Source: an uncultured Clostridia bacterium
GTDB taxonomy: Bacteria; Bacillota; Clostridia; Christensenellales; Aristaeellaceae
Direction of reading: 5' to 3'
DNA: 7,676 nt
Assembly (NCBI GenBank): GCA_946615495.1
Contig: CAMOHY010000094.1
Span: 1 to 7,676 of the forward strand
Part shown: in pieces, positions 4,808 to 7,676 of the stretch
How the letters are laid out: each line of letters starts with the position of its first letter
How positions within the stretch are numbered: position 1 is the first letter of the stretch
The notes under the pieces: model-generated
What the model was told of the DNA's origin: nothing
The model's database searches: none
Seen by the model: the letters and a program-made list of their open reading frames with translations, nothing else
Program-made: the position numbers and the translations under genes

Positions 4808-7225
4808 GAAAAGCAGGAGGCGCTTTTATTTTACGCCCAGGCCATGGCGAAGGAACGGGAAAGCTACCTTTATCAGCAGGCCTTGAACAAAGCAAAGCCC
4901 ATGCTTCGGGGCATGACGGCGGAGGAGAAAGAAAAATATGTGCAGGGCCAAAGCTTTTCCAACGCCCTTTATCAGCTCAAGCGGCGGGACAAGGTATACC
5001 AGGCCCTGCGGCGGGGCGAAATAACGCTGGATTTTCACCGGGAAGAATTTGACGACCTGTATCCCATGATAAAGAGCGAGCTGGAAGCGGGCCGGGATGT
5101 GGACCTGGCCTTTTTGCGCTCGGTGGAGCGGGCCAGGGTGACGCTGGAAAAGGCGAGAAAGGCCTTAAGGCTGCTGGAAGAGAAAGCGCCGGAAAAGTAT
5201 TTTGCTTCCCAAATGAAGCGTCTGACTGGCGTGGCGGAAAGCAAGGTGGAGCGGTACCTGCAAAAGGGCAATTTGGCCCAGGCCGTGAAGAAAGGAAAAA
5301 CGGCGGAGCGGGTGCTGCCCTACGTGATGCGCACCACCTTTGAAAAGGGCGTGCCCGCGGGCATAGTGAACCAGGCTTATCTGCCCCGGTCGCTGACGGC
5401 GGCGCTGCAGGGGGAAATCAACCGGGCCTACCCGGACCTGGCGGCCTGCGGCAGCGTACGCCAAAAGAGCGGCGAAAAGGTGTCCGCGGCGGTAAAGGCG
5501 GAGGTGCAGCGGGCGAAAAACGAGGTCTGCCTCCAGGTGCGCGCCCGTTTTCCAGCGGAAAGGCTTCGCCGCCTGCTGGAAGAAAACGCTTCCCTCAAGC
5601 AGCTGCAGCGGCAAATGGACGCCGCCTTTGCCAAGGAAAGCAGGCTGCGTTCGGCCCTGCTCAGCGCCATTCCGGAGCACTACCGCGATCTTTATCCCTT
5701 GGCCCGGCAAATGCGCCGCCGGTTCATCCTGCATCTGGGGCCCACCAATTCGGGAAAAACCTATGAGGGGGTCGGGCGGCTTCGGGGCGCCCGGCAGGGC
5801 ATTTACCTGGGCCCCTTGCGCCTGCTGGCCGCGGAACAGTTTGAAACCTTGAACCTGGACGATGTGCCCTGCTCCCTGGTGACGGGGGAGGAGCAGATTC
5901 GGGTGCCGGGCAGCCGGGTGCAGTCCTCCACCGTGGAAATGGCGGACCTGAAAACGCACTACGACGTGGCCGTGATCGACGAATGCCAAATGATTGCGGA
6001 CCGGGACCGGGGCGGCGCCTGGACCGCCGCCATTCTGGGCCTGTGCGCCGATGAAATTCACGCCTGCGCGTCCCCTGACGCCGAAGCGCTGCTGACCCGG
6101 ATGATTCTGGATTGCGGGGATGAATTGACCATCGTCCGCCATGAGCGCATGACGCCGCTCATGGTGGAAAAGGAAGGGTTCCAGTTTCCCGGCTCCGTGC
6201 GGCCCGGCGACGCGCTCATCGTGTTTTCCAAGGCGCGGGTGCACGCGGTGGCGGCGGAATTGAGAAGCCTGGGCTACCGCGTGTCCCTGATTTACGGCGC
6301 GCTGCCGCCCGATGTGCGGCGGGACCAGGCGGAGCGCTTTCAGCGGGGCGAAAACGAAGTGGTGGTTTCCACGGACGCCATTGCCATGGGCATGAACCTG
6401 CCCATTGAGCGGGTGGTGTTTTTGGAAGCGGAAAAATACGACGGGGACATAACCCGCACCCTGACCAACGCCGAGATAAAGCAGATTGCCGGCCGGGCCG
6501 GGCGGTACGGCATTTATGATGTGGGGTATGTGAACGCTTATGGCTTTAAGGGCATGGTGGCCCACGCTCTGAGCAAGCCGCTTCTTCCCCTGACCGAAGC
6601 CATTATCCGTTTTCCTGAATCGCTGCTGGGCATTCCGCTGCCCCTGACGCAGATCATCAATCAATGGATCGCCATGCAGGATAAAAGCTTTTTTTCCAAA
6701 GCGTCCACCGTGCGCATGGCCGCGCTGGCGGGCATGATGGAAACCAAGCGCACGGACAAGGAACTGCTTTACCGCTTTGTGTGCATTCCCTTTGACGAAA
6801 CGGAAACGGATTTGCTGGCACGCTGGAAAAACATGTACCACGCGGAAAGCATGGGGGAGCACATTGAAGTGCTCCAGGAAATTCCGGGGCTGATGGACCC
6901 GGAGGAGTGCACCATTCAAATGCTGGACGCGCTGGAGGCGGACTATCGCCGGTGCGACCTGTATTACAATTACACCCGGCTGTTCCTGGAGGAGCCGGAC
7001 AGCATCCTGGAGGAAATTCAGCGCCGGAAGGATTTGATTTCCAAGGGCATCATTCATATCCTTTCCACCCAAAAGCTGATGCAGAAAACCTGCCGCTCCT
7101 GCAAAAAACGCCTGCCCTGGAACTGGCCTTATCCCCTGTGCGACGCATGCTTCCATCGAAGCCATTCCCTTCGCCGCAGGGGAAGAGGAAACGGGGATTG
7201 GGAAGGCGAAATTTGGGAGGGCTGA
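4805..7225 (+). CDS. Suv3-like superfamily 2 RNA helicase with C-terminal zinc ribbon
   Basis: A helicase of about 806 residues from TTG 4805 (846 if GTG 4682 were used). Residues 1-300 are charged and helical with no recognised motif. The core then shows HLGPTNSGKT (Walker A, Lys318), GPLRLLA (motif Ia), LVTGEEQ, STVEM, VIDECQM (motif II, Asp392-Glu-Cys-Gln), VFSKARV, STDAIAMGMNL (motif V, 522-532) and QIAGRAGRYG (motif VI, 560-569). GPTNSGKT, PLRLLA, TGEE and DExQ together point to the Suv3 branch, known from the mitochondrial RNA degradosome, rather than DEAD-box proteins. A helical C-terminal region follows, and Cys763, 766, 779 and 782 (CxxC-x12-CxxC, around KRLPWNWPYPLC) form a probable zinc ribbon. 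An RNA-unwinding role in decay or processing is inferred. It is separated from the sulfatase operon by a terminator and is probably unrelated housekeeping. Its stop abuts the ATG of the following transporter-like frame. Confidence 0.88.
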   Translation: MEKQEALLFYAQAMAKERESYLYQQALNKAKPMLRGMTAEEKEKYVQGQSFSNALYQLKRRDKVYQALRRGEITLDFHREEFDDLYPMIKSELEAGRDVDLAFLRSVERARVTLEKARKALRLLEEKAPEKYFASQMKRLTGVAESKVERYLQKGNLAQAVKKGKTAERVLPYVMRTTFEKGVPAGIVNQAYLPRSLTAALQGEINRAYPDLAACGSVRQKSGEKVSAAVKAEVQRAKNEVCLQVRARFPAERLRRLLEENASLKQLQRQMDAAFAKESRLRSALLSAIPEHYRDLYPLARQMRRRFILHLGPTNSGKTYEGVGRLRGARQGIYLGPLRLLAAEQFETLNLDDVPCSLVTGEEQIRVPGSRVQSSTVEMADLKTHYDVAVIDECQMIADRDRGGAWTAAILGLCADEIHACASPDAEALLTRMILDCGDELTIVRHERMTPLMVEKEGFQFPGSVRPGDALIVFSKARVHAVAAELRSLGYRVSLIYGALPPDVRRDQAERFQRGENEVVVSTDAIAMGMNLPIERVVFLEAEKYDGDITRTLTNAEIKQIAGRAGRYGIYDVGYVNAYGFKGMVAHALSKPLLPLTEAIIRFPESLLGIPLPLTQIINQWIAMQDKSFFSKASTVRMAALAGMMETKRTDKELLYRFVCIPFDETETDLLARWKNMYHAESMGEHIEVLQEIPGLMDPEECTIQMLDALEADYRRCDLYYNYTRLFLEEPDSILEEIQRRKDLISKGIIHILSTQKLMQKTCRSCKKRLPWNWPYPLCDACFHRSHSLRRRGRGNGDWEGEIWEG

Positions 7226-7676
7226 ATGCGCCAATTTGCAGCATATCAGGCCAATTTCATTTGAAAATGGGCTTGGAGGCCGCCTCTTTTGGTTTCCGGC
7301 GCCGAAGCCTTTCTATGTGGGCAGCGCGGCCCTGGCCTCCTTTGCCGCCTCCAATTCGCTTTTGGCTATTTTTTGGGCGGTTCCCTTCGGCATGGTAGCC
7401 GTAGGCCGGATGGTTTTTGCCATCAACAGAGGGGAGGGGGACCGCCGTTCCCTGATCGACATCATGAAGGTTCTTTTGAAGCGGGGAATGATTATCATGA
7501 CCTGCATTGCCGCTCTGCTGTGCCTTCTGGCCGTGCCGTTTACGCGCCTGTTCTGCAGGGATTTGTCCTCCCCGGTGTATAGCATGACGGTGGACGGCTT
7601 CCGCATTCTGCCCTGGTGTATGCCGCTGCCGATTATCAGCCTGTCTTTTGCCGCCTACGCCCAGGTGATGGAGAAA
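7226..7676 (+). pseudogene. MATE-type efflux transporter remnant, N-terminal half missing; runs off the edge
   Basis: From about 7311 to the window end one frame reads YVGSAALASFAASNSLLAIF, then GMVAVGRMVFAINRGEGDRR, a hydrophobic helix (MIIMTCIAALLCLLAVPFTR), LFCRDLSSPVYSMTVDGFRI and LPWCMPLPIISLSFAAYAQV. This resembles the C-terminal half of MATE / multidrug-oligosaccharide-lipid flippase proteins, with its 'GEGDRR' loop and 'YAQ' helix. A complete gene would need about 200 codons before it, but only 85 bp separate it from the helicase stop. ATG 7226, directly after that stop and 5 bp past GGGAGG (7215-7220), opens a frame MRQFAAYQANFI that ends at TGA 7262-7264. A normal start with a new N-terminus lost to internal deletion is the simplest reading. 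It could instead be a short active half-transporter from an internal start such as GTG 7317. The 3' end is outside the window. Confidence 0.6.

Noticed and set aside
5165..7234. Minus-strand open frame of 689 codons opposite the helicase
   Set aside because: It mirrors GC-rich codons of a clearly conserved helicase. Its translation is low-complexity, rich in His, Gln, Ala and Gly, and shows no family motif.
7289..7582. 97-codon plus-strand frame starting MVSGAEAFLCG
   Set aside because: It overlaps the MATE-like frame in another phase and has no hydrophobic helices or motif; the MATE frame explains the region better.

Overview
The window looks like chromosomal DNA of an anaerobic, GC-rich Firmicute, probably a gut Clostridia member. 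Supporting this are strong AGGAGG-type ribosome binding sites, sigma-A-type promoters in AT-rich gaps, an oxygen-sensitive radical SAM sulfatase maturase and carbohydrate genes. The organism assignment is inference. No rRNA, tRNA, CRISPR array, insertion sequence or attachment site was seen.

Layout. Positions 1-602 (minus strand) hold, in transcription order, a gutted GH28-type (polygalacturonase-like) gene, a gutted sulfatase gene and the first 39 codons of a ChrA-type oxyanion transporter that leaves the window. Positions 603-867 form a divergent control region. A minus-strand promoter has an ATAACGTTAT operator in its spacer. A plus-strand promoter (TTGACA, 17 bp, TATAAC) has a 22-bp perfect palindrome with the same ATAACGTTAT core abutting its -35 box. 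Positions 868-4644 (plus) encode a sulfatase without signal peptide, an anaerobic sulfatase maturase (anSME) and a LacI-family regulator, closed by a hairpin-plus-T-run terminator at 4666-4701. Between sulfatase and maturase lie 240 bp with hairpins and a possible second promoter. Positions 4805-7225 encode a large Suv3-like RNA helicase with a C-terminal zinc ribbon, probably starting at TTG. From 7226 to the window end there is a MATE-type transporter reading frame whose N-terminal half appears missing.

How it fits together. The maturase would convert Cys52 of the sulfatase to formylglycine. The LacI protein, the only transcription factor in the window, plausibly binds the two ATAACGTTAT sites and represses both arms until a sugar effector appears. 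This would be a compact regulon for an intracellular sulfated, possibly uronate-containing, oligosaccharide. The transporter downstream of the minus-strand remnants belongs to a family that moves chromate, a sulfate analogue, so a role in handling released sulfate is possible but speculative.

The strangest aspect is decay. Two neighbouring genes (GH28-like, sulfatase) keep their 5' signals and 3' ends but have lost their middles, and the MATE gene may show the same pattern, while the regulatory sites and the sulfatase-maturase-regulator arm look intact.
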